Below, in pieces: positions 43,704 to 52,947 of a stretch of 64,000 nucleotides of DNA. Made by a program: the position numbers and the translations under genes. Positions within the stretch are counted from its first letter, which is position 1, and each line of letters starts with the position of its first letter. Origin of the DNA: an uncultured Prevotellaceae bacterium (GTDB lineage: Bacteria; Bacteroidota; Bacteroidia; Bacteroidales; Bacteroidaceae). Location: NCBI GenBank assembly GCA_900316685.1, contig ONDS01000011.1, positions 24,833 to 88,832 on the forward strand, in the 5' to 3' direction. A model generated the notes under the pieces. That model did no database searches. It had not been told where the DNA came from and worked only from the letters and a program-made list of their open reading frames with translations.

Positions 43704-43865
43704 CTACTCCTCGGGCGAGAAGTCATCCTTGCCCACGCCACAAATGGGGCATACCCAATCTTCGGGTATGTCCTCAAAGGCTGTGCCCGGTTCGATACCG
43801 CTGTCAGGGTCGCCTACTGCGGGGTCGTATACATACCCGCATGTCTCGCAAATGTACTTTTTCAT
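43704..43865 (-). CDS. Rubredoxin
   Basis: This 53-residue iron-only electron carrier has all four cysteine ligands: C6-X2-C9 ([12 protein letters not shown]) and C39-X2-C42 ([14 protein letters not shown]). The start is the ATG at 43865 ([10 protein letters not shown]); the longer frame has no family support. It serves redox and oxygen or peroxide detoxification partners such as rubrerythrin, none of which is adjacent. The ends of the aldo/keto reductase and this gene are 10 bp apart and convergent. Confidence 0.96.
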   Translation of the reverse strand: MKKYICETCGYVYDPAVGDPDSGIEPGTAFEDIPEDWVCPICGVGKDDFSPEE

Positions 43866-43967
43866 AATTCTGATTAAAAATAGTGTTGATGGTTCGCTAA
43901 ATATGATTTGGTTCTGCAAATATAAACAAATTCCATGGATTTTGCAAACAGCAGACTCCTTTTTTCC

Positions 43968-44705
43968 TTACAGATGGAAACGGTATCCCAGAGTGACGCT
44001 GAAATGGCGGTTCTTGATGTCTTCAAGAGAGATGGGCAACAGGCTGTAAAAATCTTTTGGTATTTTGTTGCCATCCACACAACTCGTCAGACCGAAATAA
44101 TAGCGCGCGTCAAGTACAATATTCTTGTACTCGTAAGATATTCCCACGGGAATGCCGAAATCGACGGACTTACAAAATTCAGTCATGTATAGATCTACTT
44201 TCGGGGGAATTGGATAATAATAGCTAGAATAATTGGGGGCTTCTATAACTTTTGACTCCATCTCCATATTTAGTTTCCCACTGGTGAGTATGCCCAGTTG
44301 TATACCGGTCTTGACGGACAACCCTCTGACTGAAGGAATATAAAAGTTGACCATCAGGGGCAGATTCAGGTAATCGGTTTTCAACTTGCCCATGTTTGTT
44401 GTCAGTATGGTATATTCTTCTCCCCAGTCTGCAACCTGTTCCGTTGTGGATGATATTTCCACCTTCGACCCCTGCTGTGAATACATCACACCCAACGACA
44501 GTCCCAACCAATTGTTGATACCGTATTCCACTTCAGCTCCTCCTGTAAACCCCACCTTGGATTTGGAGAAGTCGCTGTTATCACCCGCAAATGTCGAAAC
44601 ATTGATGCCCGCCATGGGCTTCACGGAAAACTTACCAGGAGCATTCTGCGCCAACAGACCCATAGAGCAACAGGTCATACAAACAATAATACCAAATTTT
44701 TTCAT
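43968..44705 (-). CDS. Outer-membrane beta-barrel protein (PorT-like)
   Basis: The 245-residue protein has a signal peptide (1-19, ending LLAQN) and then alternating strands typical of eight-stranded outer-membrane barrels of the Bacteroidota PF13568 type (AGINVSTFAG, GINNWLGLSLGVMYSQQGSKV, LMVNFYIPSVRGLSVKTGIQLG). It ends in a hydrophobic-aromatic strand (VTLGYRFHL), the barrel closing signal. Function is unknown and structural roles are common. Codon use is more AT-rich than that of its neighbours. Confidence 0.85.
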   Translation of the reverse strand: MKKFGIIVCMTCCSMGLLAQNAPGKFSVKPMAGINVSTFAGDNSDFSKSKVGFTGGAEVEYGINNWLGLSLGVMYSQQGSKVEISSTTEQVADWGEEYTILTTNMGKLKTDYLNLPLMVNFYIPSVRGLSVKTGIQLGILTSGKLNMEMESKVIEAPNYSSYYYPIPPKVDLYMTEFCKSVDFGIPVGISYEYKNIVLDARYYFGLTSCVDGNKIPKDFYSLLPISLEDIKNRHFSVTLGYRFHL

Positions 44706-44765
44706 ATACCTAAAACTTTAATTCTAATAAACACTTATTATCATCAATAAAAAAGTCTTCAATCT

Positions 44766-45818
44766 TTATCTCCTCGTAGAAATCAACTTCTCTACCTTAT
44801 ATATAATATCTTGTGGTTCGATGGTGTTCATACATGCCATGTCGCGACGGTGGCAGGGTTTGTTGCCATAAATGCTACAAGGCCGGCACTCCAGCTCTTT
44901 CTGTACGGCATTGTCCAATGTCTGCCCCCATCCCATGAATCCCGCATAGGGATGGGTGGCACCCCAGACGCTGACTACGGGAGTATTGACCAATGAGGCG
45001 AAGTGCATATTGGCACTGTCCATCGACACCATCACATCGAGATGGCTCATGATGATGAGTTCCTGGAAGAGTCCTGCCGCTTGCGCCGACGCATTCACGC
45101 ATCGAGGATACAGCTCGCACCATCCATCTATCACCTTCTTCTCCTGATTGCCCGCCCCGAAGAAGAACAGTCGTACCTCGGGATGCTGTTCTACGAGCAT
45201 CTTCACCACCTGCTCCATGCGGTCGAGCGGGTAGACCTTGCCGTCGTGAGCGGCAAAAGGCGCCATGCCAATCCACTTCTCACCATGTCGCTTCTGTCCG
45301 ATAGTAGATGGCAACAACGACAGGTCGCCACCCCGCTCGGGGAAGATGGAACGGAAGTCTAACTTCACGGGGTAGCCCAACTTAGCCAACACCCCGGCAT
45401 AGTTGTCGAAGGTGGTGGGCTGCTGCTCCAGCACCTTGCCCGACTGTGCCACCAGACGGCGCTTGCCTGCCCTATGCTTGTCGATATGCGCCACCTTGTA
45501 TCCAGATAGGTTGAACCGCAAACGCAGATAATTCGAACGGAGCACGCCATGCATGTCGGCCACGGCAGTGAAATCCTGTTCCTTCAGTTCACGATACAGA
45601 CGGTTCAATCCTTGTATGCCCTGGTAGTCATTGCGCACATCAGCCTCGATGAAGTCGACATTCTTGGCCAACCCCACGAAAAACGGTCGGGCGAACCCAC
45701 GGCTGAGCACCGTCACCTGCACATCGGGGTATTGACGGGCCAGGGAACTGACCACGGGCACAAGCATGGCCACATCGCCCAAGGCCGAGAAACGGATAAT
45801 CAAGATATGTTCCGCCAT
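44766..45818 (-). CDS. Glycosyltransferase family 9 (heptosyltransferase-like)
   Basis: The 350-residue GT-B protein opens ILIIRFSALGDVAMLVPVVSSL, the classical ADP-heptose:LPS transferase N-terminus. Its C-terminal VSMDSANMHFASLVNTPVVSVWG binds the nucleotide sugar. Heptosyltransferases build the inner core of LPS on the cytoplasmic face. Four or more cysteines near the end (CRPCSIYGNKPC) are usual in Bacteroidota members. The gene starts 12 bp after the DUF4254 gene; this pairing is common in the phylum and suggests a shared LPS core function. Confidence 0.9.
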   Translation of the reverse strand: MAEHILIIRFSALGDVAMLVPVVSSLARQYPDVQVTVLSRGFARPFFVGLAKNVDFIEADVRNDYQGIQGLNRLYRELKEQDFTAVADMHGVLRSNYLRLRFNLSGYKVAHIDKHRAGKRRLVAQSGKVLEQQPTTFDNYAGVLAKLGYPVKLDFRSIFPERGGDLSLLPSTIGQKRHGEKWIGMAPFAAHDGKVYPLDRMEQVVKMLVEQHPEVRLFFFGAGNQEKKVIDGWCELYPRCVNASAQAAGLFQELIIMSHLDVMVSMDSANMHFASLVNTPVVSVWGATHPYAGFMGWGQTLDNAVQKELECRPCSIYGNKPCHRRDMACMNTIEPQDIIYKVEKLISTRR

Positions 45819-45830
45819 GAACAGTAAGGA

Positions 45831-46436
45831 TTATTTCTTCTGATAGAGCACGGGATTGGTCGATGGGTCGTTGTACATCTTCATCTGGCGATACACCTTC
45901 ATGTACTTACGCCCTTGTTGTATATCCTCCAACAACTGGTCGATGGCCAGGCTCAGGTCTTTCTGCTGTTCGAGCAACACACGCAATTTATCCTGACATT
46001 TCCGAATATGCTCTTCGGAAGCATCGGTGCGGCCTACCTGCTCCTGCATGTGATAGATTTTCAGGGCGAGAATCGACAACCGATCAACCGCCCATGCCGG
46101 ACTCTCCGTATTGAGTCGAGCATCGGGAGCCGGTGTCACATCGCTGAACTGCTGGCGGTAATAGGAATCGATCTGCTCGACCAGGTCGGTACGGTCTTGG
46201 TTGCTACGGTCGATACGCCGTTTGATCTGCAGGGCTTCCACGGGATTGATGTGTGGGTCGCGGATGATATCTTCAAGATGCCACTGCACGGTATCGATCC
46301 AGCATTTCAGGTAAAGCCGGTTTTCGAGGGATTCGCGGCTATAGGGGTTGTTGATGGGTGTATCCACATGGTCCTTGACATGATAATCGCGGATAGCCTT
46401 GTTGAAAATCTGATTATATAACTCTGTGTTGTTCAT
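45831..46436 (-). CDS. DUF4254 family protein
   Basis: This 201-residue all-helical soluble protein starts at the ATG at 46436 (MNNTELYNQIFNKAI). The segment NRLYLKCWIDTVQWHLEDIIRDPHI, and the later IDRSNQDRTDLVEQID, are typical of DUF4254. No catalytic role is known. It precedes the heptosyltransferase-like gene and may take part in LPS core assembly. The start is set by a promoter whose -7 box is at 46458-46465; the longer frame would begin before the transcription start. Confidence 0.87.
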   Translation of the reverse strand: MNNTELYNQIFNKAIRDYHVKDHVDTPINNPYSRESLENRLYLKCWIDTVQWHLEDIIRDPHINPVEALQIKRRIDRSNQDRTDLVEQIDSYYRQQFSDVTPAPDARLNTESPAWAVDRLSILALKIYHMQEQVGRTDASEEHIRKCQDKLRVLLEQQKDLSLAIDQLLEDIQQGRKYMKVYRQMKMYNDPSTNPVLYQKK

Positions 46437-46457
46437 AATGATGGTTATTATTTGGCA

Positions 46458-46489
46458 CAAAGATAATCAATGTCGAGAGAAAAACCAAA
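46458..46489 (-). promoter_or_regulatory. Promoter of the DUF4254-GT9 unit
   Basis: Minus strand TTTG (46489-46486), 20 nt, TATCTTTG (46465-46458), 22 nt upstream of the ATG. Confidence 0.8.
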
Positions 46490-46621
46490 TAAAACCAAAG
46501 TTTTTCTTGATTCATTCCACCTTAACCTGCATAAAACAATTGACTTACGTCAATAATCGTGTGAAAAAAATGCACACTTGATGGGTATTTGTGCAAAAAC
46601 GTTTTCTTTTTTTAAAAAATA

Positions 46622-46653
46622 TTTGCACACATGAAAGAAAATTTGTTCCTTTG
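46622..46653 (+). promoter_or_regulatory. Promoter of acpP
   Basis: TTTG (46622-46625), 20 nt, TTCCTTTG (46646-46653). The -7 box has TT in place of TA, a one-base departure. The 53-nt leader is A+T-rich and unstructured, as expected for a highly translated gene. Confidence 0.6.
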
Positions 46654-46705
46654 CACCCGATTTTGGTTTAGAAAATAATTTATAAACATTTTAAATTAAC
46701 AAATT

Positions 46706-46942
46706 ATGTCAGAAATCGTAGCAAAAGTAACGGACATCATCGTTGATAAACTGGGTGTTAATGCAGATGAAGTAAAGCCCGAAGCAAGCTTTACCAACGA
46801 CCTTGGTGCTGACTCCCTCGACACCGTGGAATTGATCATGGAATTTGAGAAGGAATTTGGTGTTTCCATTCCTGACGACAAAGCAGAGGAAATCCGCACC
46901 GTCGGCGATGCCATCGCTTACATCGAGAACAACTCGAAATAA
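46706..46942 (+). CDS. acpP: Acyl carrier protein
   Basis: The 78-residue acidic protein carries growing fatty acids on a phosphopantetheine arm attached to the serine of [11 protein letters not shown] (S37). Helix I, the DSL loop and helix III ([10 protein letters not shown]) are standard. It is followed by fabF in the usual fatty-acid synthesis order, with a strong hairpin in the 91-bp gap. Confidence 0.98.
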   Translation: MSEIVAKVTDIIVDKLGVNADEVKPEASFTNDLGADSLDTVELIMEFEKEFGVSIPDDKAEEIRTVGDAIAYIENNSK

Positions 46943-46956
46943 TAACAGGATCTAAC

Positions 46957-47015
46957 GCTTATGGTTTATAGCGACGGTGTTGACGTGTGCCAACCCCCTG
47001 CTATAAACCATAAGC
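46957..47015 (+). terminator. 16-bp perfect hairpin between acpP and fabF
   Basis: GCTTATGGTTTATAGC (46957-46972) pairs perfectly with GCTATAAACCATAAGC (47000-47015) around a 27-nt loop, followed by ATTTTTA. It could act as a partial terminator or as a processing or stability element that raises acpP over fabF output. Confidence 0.8.
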
Positions 47016-47033
47016 ATTTTTATATCATTCAAC

Positions 47034-48296
47034 ATGGAATTGAAAAGAGTTGTAGTAACAGGATTAGGTGCTGTTACACCCGTAGGCAATACTCCCGAAG
47101 AAACATGGAACAACCTTATTGCCGGTGTGAGTGGTGCCGCCCCCATCACCCTCTTCGACTGTAGCCAGTTTAAGACACAGTTCGCCTGCGAAGTGAAAAA
47201 CCTGGATGTGACACAATACATCGACCGCAAGGAAGCCCGCAAAATGGACCGCTACACACAGTTGGCCATGATTTCCGCCATGCAGGCAGTAGCCGATAGC
47301 GGACTCGACCTGGAAACGGTGGACAAGAACCGCATCGGTGTGATTTACGGTGTGGGCATCGGAGGCATCAGGACCTTCGAGGAAGAAGTGGGCTATTATG
47401 CCACCCATGCCGACCAGGGACCGAAGTTCAACCCCTTCTTCATCCCCAAGATGATAGCCGACATAGCCAGCGGATATATCTCCATCCATTTCGGCTTCCA
47501 CGGCCCCAATTTCACCACCACCTCTGCTTGCGCCTCATCGAGCAATGCCCTGGCCGACGCTTTCAACCTGATTCGTCTGGGCAAGGCCAACATCATCGTG
47601 AGCGGTGGTGCCGAAGCAGCCATCGCCGCCGCCGGCGTGGGTGGCTTCAACGCCATGAAGGCCCTGTCGACACGTAACGACGACCCGCAGGGAGCCAGCC
47701 GTCCGTTCTCAGCCAGCCGCGACGGTTTCGTGATGGCTGAAGGCAGCGGTTGCCTCATCCTCGAGGAACTGGAGCACGCCAAGGCCCGTGGTGCCAAGAT
47801 CTATGCCGAGATGGTGGGCGAAGGACTCAGTGCCGACGCATACCATATCACCGCCTCGCATCCCGAAGGTCTGGGCGCCAAGCTGGTGATGGAGAACGCT
47901 CTCGCCGATGCCGGCCTGAAACCCGAAGACATTGACTATATCAACGTGCATGGCACCTCCACCCATGTGGGCGATATCAGCGAGGCCAAAGCCATCAAGG
48001 AGGTGTTTGGCGATGCCGCCTATAAGCTCAATATCAGCAGCACCAAATCGATGACCGGTCACCTGCTCGGTGCCGCCGGTGCCATCGAGGCCATGGTGGC
48101 TGTGCTCGCCGTTAAGAACGACATCATACCTCCCACCATCAACCACGCCGAAGATGACAAGGACGAGGAAATCGACTACAACCTGAATTTCACGTTCAAC
48201 AAGGCCCAGAAGCGCGAGGTGCGCGCCGCCTTGAGCAACACTTTCGGTTTCGGTGGACATAACGCTTGTGTAGTGTTCAAGAAATATGCTGAGTAA
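47034..48296 (+). CDS. fabF: Beta-ketoacyl-ACP synthase II
   Basis: The 420-residue thiolase-fold enzyme elongates fatty acids by condensing malonyl-ACP with acyl-ACP. The triad is visible: TTSACASSSNALADAF (Cys near 164), NVHGTSTHVGD (His) and KSMTGHLLGAAGAIEA (His). The C-terminal SNTFGFGGHNACVVFKKY is typical. It follows acpP. Its end overlaps the rnc start by 11 bp, and acpP-fabF-rnc is a known gene order in bacteria. Confidence 0.98.
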   Translation: MELKRVVVTGLGAVTPVGNTPEETWNNLIAGVSGAAPITLFDCSQFKTQFACEVKNLDVTQYIDRKEARKMDRYTQLAMISAMQAVADSGLDLETVDKNRIGVIYGVGIGGIRTFEEEVGYYATHADQGPKFNPFFIPKMIADIASGYISIHFGFHGPNFTTTSACASSSNALADAFNLIRLGKANIIVSGGAEAAIAAAGVGGFNAMKALSTRNDDPQGASRPFSASRDGFVMAEGSGCLILEELEHAKARGAKIYAEMVGEGLSADAYHITASHPEGLGAKLVMENALADAGLKPEDIDYINVHGTSTHVGDISEAKAIKEVFGDAAYKLNISSTKSMTGHLLGAAGAIEAMVAVLAVKNDIIPPTINHAEDDKDEEIDYNLNFTFNKAQKREVRAALSNTFGFGGHNACVVFKKYAE

Positions 48297-49350
48297 GCTC
48301 ATCGACAGAATAAGGCTCCCTTTCCGCAAGGAGAAGGAGCTTTTTTCGGCTATATACGCCATCACCGGGGTCTACCCTAAAAACATCAAATATTATAAAC
48401 TGGCGCTGATGCACAAAAGCATCATGCGCAAGGAGAAAGGCAAACCGCTGAACAACGAACGCCTGGAATATCTTGGCGACGCCATCCTCGATGCCGTCGT
48501 CGGCGATATCGTGTTCCGACGCTTCGAGGGCAAGGGCGAAGGCTTTCTCACCAATGCCCGCAGCAAGATAGTGCAGCGCGACACCCTCAACCAACTGGCT
48601 GAGAAGATGGGCATCACACAGCTGATTGTCTCCAACAGTCATGCTTCCTCGCACAACAACTATATGGGTGGCAATGCTTTCGAGGCTCTCGTCGGGGCGC
48701 TCTATCTCGACAAGGGCTACCAAGCATGCATGACCTTCATGAACGACCGTATTCTCAAGGAATACCTCAACCTGGAAAAGATAGCCTATACGGAAGTGAA
48801 CTTCAAGAGCAAACTCATTGAGTGGTGCCAGAAAAACCGTATCAATGTGGAATATAAGCTCTTGCAGCAAGGCAAAGACATGACGGGAAGTCCTAAATTC
48901 TGTTACCAGGTGGTCATGGAAGGCGTGTCTTGCAGCAAAGGGTCGGGCTATTCGAAAAAAGAAAGCCAGCAGGAAGCATCCAAGCTCACGCTGAGCCGGT
49001 TGCGCAAGGAGCCCCAGCTCGTCAGGGCCATCTTCAATGCCAAGGGAGAAAAGACCAAACAAGAGGAGAATCCCGTAGCATCATTGCCTGTGCTTGAGTC
49101 GAAGGAAGAAGTCTTTGACGAGACTACCGACATGACACCCAAGGACAAGGAAAGCAAAGGCAATGATTCATCGACCAACAACGAATCCTCGAAACCCAAC
49201 AAGAAAAAAGGCAAGAACGGCACCGGCCCCAAAGATGAATTCGACCTGAGCGACCTTCAGATAAAAAACGAACAACAATCGCGTGAGGATATCATCGCGG
49301 CAGCCGAACAAGCCGCTTTCAATGGGGAAGAGACGACCGGCGGACGTTAA
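48286..49350 (+). CDS. rnc: Ribonuclease III with long charged C-terminal extension
   Basis: RNase III cleaves double-stranded RNA in rRNA and mRNA processing. The catalytic domain carries the signature NNERLEYLGDAILDAVVGDI (about residues 57-76) and the acidic FEALVGALYLDKGY. The dsRNA-binding domain lies at about 155-235 (FKSKLIEWCQKN to KKESQQEASKLTLSRL). The protein is 354 residues, against about 220-250 in most bacteria. The extra 110 residues after the dsRBD are low-complexity, rich in K, E, S, N and G (ESSKPNKKKGKNG), and probably disordered. The start overlaps fabF. Confidence 0.95.
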   Translation: MLSKLIDRIRLPFRKEKELFSAIYAITGVYPKNIKYYKLALMHKSIMRKEKGKPLNNERLEYLGDAILDAVVGDIVFRRFEGKGEGFLTNARSKIVQRDTLNQLAEKMGITQLIVSNSHASSHNNYMGGNAFEALVGALYLDKGYQACMTFMNDRILKEYLNLEKIAYTEVNFKSKLIEWCQKNRINVEYKLLQQGKDMTGSPKFCYQVVMEGVSCSKGSGYSKKESQQEASKLTLSRLRKEPQLVRAIFNAKGEKTKQEENPVASLPVLESKEEVFDETTDMTPKDKESKGNDSSTNNESSKPNKKKGKNGTGPKDEFDLSDLQIKNEQQSREDIIAAAEQAAFNGEETTGGR

Positions 49351-49421
49351 AAATTTTAAAATCAAGTCCTAATAAGGAAGAAAACCCTACTTTTGTAATC
49401 TTTAGCAACAATTTCAAGAAA

Positions 49422-50939
49422 ATGGGACTCACCAGCATCGCCTCACTTGCTTTCCGCAGTAGGCAAAAGGAGTTGGAACGACATAACAACGAAGGGGAGG
49501 CATTGCAGGCCGAAGTGCTGCAATACCTGCTGAAAAAGGGACGCGACACGGAATACGGCCGTCAACATCTCTTCAATACCATCCATGGCAGCGACGATTT
49601 CGCACAGCAGGTACCCCTGAATACTTATGAAGACCTCAAGAACGACATCGACCGCATGCGTCATGGGGAAAGCAACGTGTTATGGCCCGGCACGGTGAAA
49701 TGGTATGCCAAATCGTCGGGCACCACCAACGACAAGAGCAAGTTCATACCCGTGAGCGCCGAGGGACTGCACAATGTGCATTACGCCGGTGGCAAGGATG
49801 CCGTGGCTCTCTACCTCATGTCGAATCCGAAGAGCCGTATGTTCGATGGCAAGGGACTGATCCTCGGGGGCAGCCACTCACCCAACTACAACGTGAGCGA
49901 CAGCCTGGTGGGCGACCTGAGTGCCATTCTCATCGAAAACATCAACCCACTGGTCAACCTGGTGCGTGTGCCCAAGAAAGCCACGGCACTGCTCACCGAC
50001 TTCGAACTCAAACGCGACCGCATCGCACAGGAAACGCTCCATGCCAAGGTGACCAACCTGTCGGGCGTTCCCTCATGGATGCTGTCGGTGCTCACCCGCG
50101 TGATGGAGCTATCGGGCAAGACACATCTCGAAGAGGTGTGGCCCCATTTGGAGGTGTTCTTCCATGGCGGTGTGGCCTTCACACCCTATCGCCCCCAATA
50201 CCAACAGCTTATCACGAGCGACAACATGCATTACATGGAGACGTACAACGCGAGCGAAGGATTCTTCGGCTTGCAGAGCGACCTCTCCGACCCCTCCATG
50301 CTGCTCATGCTCGACTACGGCGTGTATTACGAGTTCATACCCATGAGCGAATTCGACAGCGACCATCCCACCGTGGTACCCCTGGCAGGTGTGGAAACGG
50401 GTGTCAACTACGCCATGGTCATCAGCACCTCGTGCGGGCTCTGGCGTTACATCATCGGCGACACCGTGCGCTTCACCTCGAAAAACCCCTATAAGTTCAT
50501 CATCACCGGACGCACCAAGAATTTCATCAACGCTTTCGGCGAGGAACTGATTGTCGACAACGCGGAGAAAGCCTTGGCCTACGCTTGCGAGAAGACCCAT
50601 GCCGAGGTGCTCGAATATACGGCGGCTCCCGTGTTCATGGACGGCAACGCCAAATGCCGCCACCAATGGCTCATCGAGTTCAGCCGTGCACCCGAACAGC
50701 TCGATACCTTCGCCCAGCTGCTCGACAGCAAGCTGCAGGAAATCAATAGCGACTACGAGGCGAAACGCTATAAGAACATCACCCTCCAGCCTTTGGAGAT
50801 AGTGCCCGCCACACCCGGCCTGTTCAACCTCTGGCTCAAGAAGAAAGGCAAGTTGGGCGGCCAACATAAGGTGCCACGGTTGTCGAACAACCGGCAAACC
50901 ATCGAAGAAATGCTGGAGATACTCCAACAACAACAATAA
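49422..50939 (+). CDS. GH3-auxin-responsive-family acyl-adenylating protein
   Basis: The 505-residue protein is a full-length member of the plant GH3/JAR1 family, ATP-dependent acyl-acid amido synthetases. The adenylation motifs are AKSSGTTNDKSKFIPVS, METYNASEGFFGLQ and the C-terminal FIITGRTKNFINAFGEE. In bacteria the acyl and amino substrates are mostly unknown. A plausible -7 box TACTTTTG lies at 49388-49395, without a clear -33. The Ig-like lipoprotein gene follows by 7 bp, so the two probably share a transcript with the DUF3108 gene. Confidence 0.9.
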   Translation: MGLTSIASLAFRSRQKELERHNNEGEALQAEVLQYLLKKGRDTEYGRQHLFNTIHGSDDFAQQVPLNTYEDLKNDIDRMRHGESNVLWPGTVKWYAKSSGTTNDKSKFIPVSAEGLHNVHYAGGKDAVALYLMSNPKSRMFDGKGLILGGSHSPNYNVSDSLVGDLSAILIENINPLVNLVRVPKKATALLTDFELKRDRIAQETLHAKVTNLSGVPSWMLSVLTRVMELSGKTHLEEVWPHLEVFFHGGVAFTPYRPQYQQLITSDNMHYMETYNASEGFFGLQSDLSDPSMLLMLDYGVYYEFIPMSEFDSDHPTVVPLAGVETGVNYAMVISTSCGLWRYIIGDTVRFTSKNPYKFIITGRTKNFINAFGEELIVDNAEKALAYACEKTHAEVLEYTAAPVFMDGNAKCRHQWLIEFSRAPEQLDTFAQLLDSKLQEINSDYEAKRYKNITLQPLEIVPATPGLFNLWLKKKGKLGGQHKVPRLSNNRQTIEEMLEILQQQQ

Positions 50940-50946
50940 CCCCCAC

Positions 50947-52929
50947 ATGCGCCATCTACGCACATATCGACAATTCCTGCTGCTGGGTCTGCTGCTCAGC
51001 ATCATAGGTTGCGCCAAGATGGGACGCCCCGATGGGGGTTGGTTCGATGAGACACCCCCGCACGTGATGGCCAGCAACCCCGAAGACAAGTCGACCAATG
51101 TGAGGAGCAAAAAGGTAACCATCTATTTCGACGAGTTCATCAAACTGGAGAACGCCAACGAGAAGGTGGTCGTATCCCCGCCCCAGTTGGAGATGGCGGA
51201 AATCAAGGGCACCGGCAAACGCATCGTCGTGGAACTGAAAGACAGTCTGCGCGACAACACCACCTATACCATCGACTTCAGCGACGCCATCAGCGACAAC
51301 AACGAGGGCAATCCCTTGGGCAACTTCACCTACTGCTTCTCTACCGGTGGTGAGATAGACACGATGGAGGTGGCCGGCTATGTGGTCGAAGCCCAGAACC
51401 TGGAACCCATCAAGGGCATTCTCGTGGGGCTCTACGACAACTTAGACGACTCGGTCTTCCAAAAGGAGCCGATGCTGCGCGTGGCACGTACCGACGGCCG
51501 TGGACACTTCTCCATCAAAGGAGTCAAACCCGGCACCTATCGCGTGTATGCGCTCGAAGATGCCGACAACAACTTCTTCTTCAGTCAGAAAAGTGAGAAA
51601 CTGGCCTTCACCGACCAACTCATCAGCCCGTCGGCGAAACCCGATTTCCGGCAAGACACCATCTGGCGCGACTCCCTGCATATCGAGACCATCAACAGGG
51701 TGGGATATACCCATTTTCTGCCCGACGACATCGTGCTGAGGGCCTTCACGGAAACGCTCACCGACCGCTACCTGATAAAGAAGGAACGCAAGGATCCTGA
51801 CCGACTGGGGTTCTTTTTCAGTTACGGACATGAGGAGTTGCCCGTCATCCAAGGACTGAATTTCAATGCCGATGCCCTCATGCTGGAAACCAACCAGCTG
51901 CAAGACACGCTCACCTATTGGATTGCCGACACAGCCATAGTCAACCAAGACACCTTGCGCTTCATCGCACAATACCATATCACCGATACCCTGGGCAACC
52001 TCATCCAACATGTCGACACCTCGGAAATCGTTTCCAAGTCATCACATGCCCGACGCATGAAGGAACAAGCCAAGGAGGAGGAGAAATGGCGGAAACAACA
52101 GGAGAAGAAAAAGAAGAAAGGACAACCCTACGACAGCATCATGCCCGTCAAGGAGCTGACACCCAAACTGGTTGTCCCCGGCGACATGATACCCACAAGT
52201 GTGCTGAGGATGGAATTTCCCACTCCCGTGCGGGACATCAACTATGAAGGCATACACCTATTCGTCAAGAACGACACGGTGTGGGACCCCATCGATGTGG
52301 TGTTCGAACGCGACCGACGACCCTTCATCTCCTCCTATGGCGAGGCGCAACGGTTTTTCGAGATACACCTGCCCAACGACTCGCTATGGGCAGAACAGAG
52401 CGATTACAGCTTAGAGATTGACTCGGCGGTCTTCCGCGATATCTACGGCTTTGTGAACAAAAAAATCAAGAAGGGTTTGAGGGTGAAGAGCAAAGACGAA
52501 TTCACCTCCATCACCTTCCATCTCGACAACCTGGCCGACAGCTCTTGCGTGGTGCAGCTCCTCAGCGGCAGCGACAAGGTGGTGGCCGAGGTGAAAGCCC
52601 AGAAAGGAGTGGCGTCGTTCGAATACATCAAACCCGGTGAGTATTACGCACAGCTGTTCATCGACAGCAACGACAATGGCCTGTGGGACACCGGCAACTA
52701 TGCCGCCGGACGGCAGGCGGAGCGCGTATTCTTCTATCCTGAGAAGCTGGAGTGCAAGGCCAAATGGGAGGTGGACAAACACTGGAACACCTCGCGCATC
52801 GACCCACTCCGGCTCAAACCCTCGGCTATCACCAAACAGAAACCCGACAAAGAGAAGAAGATCCGACAGCGCAATATGGAGCGAGCCCGCAAGATGGGTC
52901 TGGAATATATACCCCAAGTCATCAACTAA
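50947..52929 (+). CDS. Ig-like (Big_5) domain envelope lipoprotein
   Basis: The 660-residue protein has a lipoprotein signal (C22 or so, in SIIGCAKMGRPDGG) and opens with a Big_5-type domain: PPHVMASNPEDKSTNVRSKK, then IYFDEFIKLEN. A prealbumin-like domain follows (GYVVEAQNLEPIKGILVGLYD). A lysine-rich patch (EEKWRKQQEKKKKKGQ, about 378-393) divides it from C-terminal beta domains. Such proteins are widespread in Bacteroidota and of unknown function, probably periplasmic or outer-membrane. It is followed 18 bp later by the DUF3108 gene. Confidence 0.88.
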   Translation: MRHLRTYRQFLLLGLLLSIIGCAKMGRPDGGWFDETPPHVMASNPEDKSTNVRSKKVTIYFDEFIKLENANEKVVVSPPQLEMAEIKGTGKRIVVELKDSLRDNTTYTIDFSDAISDNNEGNPLGNFTYCFSTGGEIDTMEVAGYVVEAQNLEPIKGILVGLYDNLDDSVFQKEPMLRVARTDGRGHFSIKGVKPGTYRVYALEDADNNFFFSQKSEKLAFTDQLISPSAKPDFRQDTIWRDSLHIETINRVGYTHFLPDDIVLRAFTETLTDRYLIKKERKDPDRLGFFFSYGHEELPVIQGLNFNADALMLETNQLQDTLTYWIADTAIVNQDTLRFIAQYHITDTLGNLIQHVDTSEIVSKSSHARRMKEQAKEEEKWRKQQEKKKKKGQPYDSIMPVKELTPKLVVPGDMIPTSVLRMEFPTPVRDINYEGIHLFVKNDTVWDPIDVVFERDRRPFISSYGEAQRFFEIHLPNDSLWAEQSDYSLEIDSAVFRDIYGFVNKKIKKGLRVKSKDEFTSITFHLDNLADSSCVVQLLSGSDKVVAEVKAQKGVASFEYIKPGEYYAQLFIDSNDNGLWDTGNYAAGRQAERVFFYPEKLECKAKWEVDKHWNTSRIDPLRLKPSAITKQKPDKEKKIRQRNMERARKMGLEYIPQVIN

Positions 52930-52947
52930 CAACAAAAACCAACTGAT

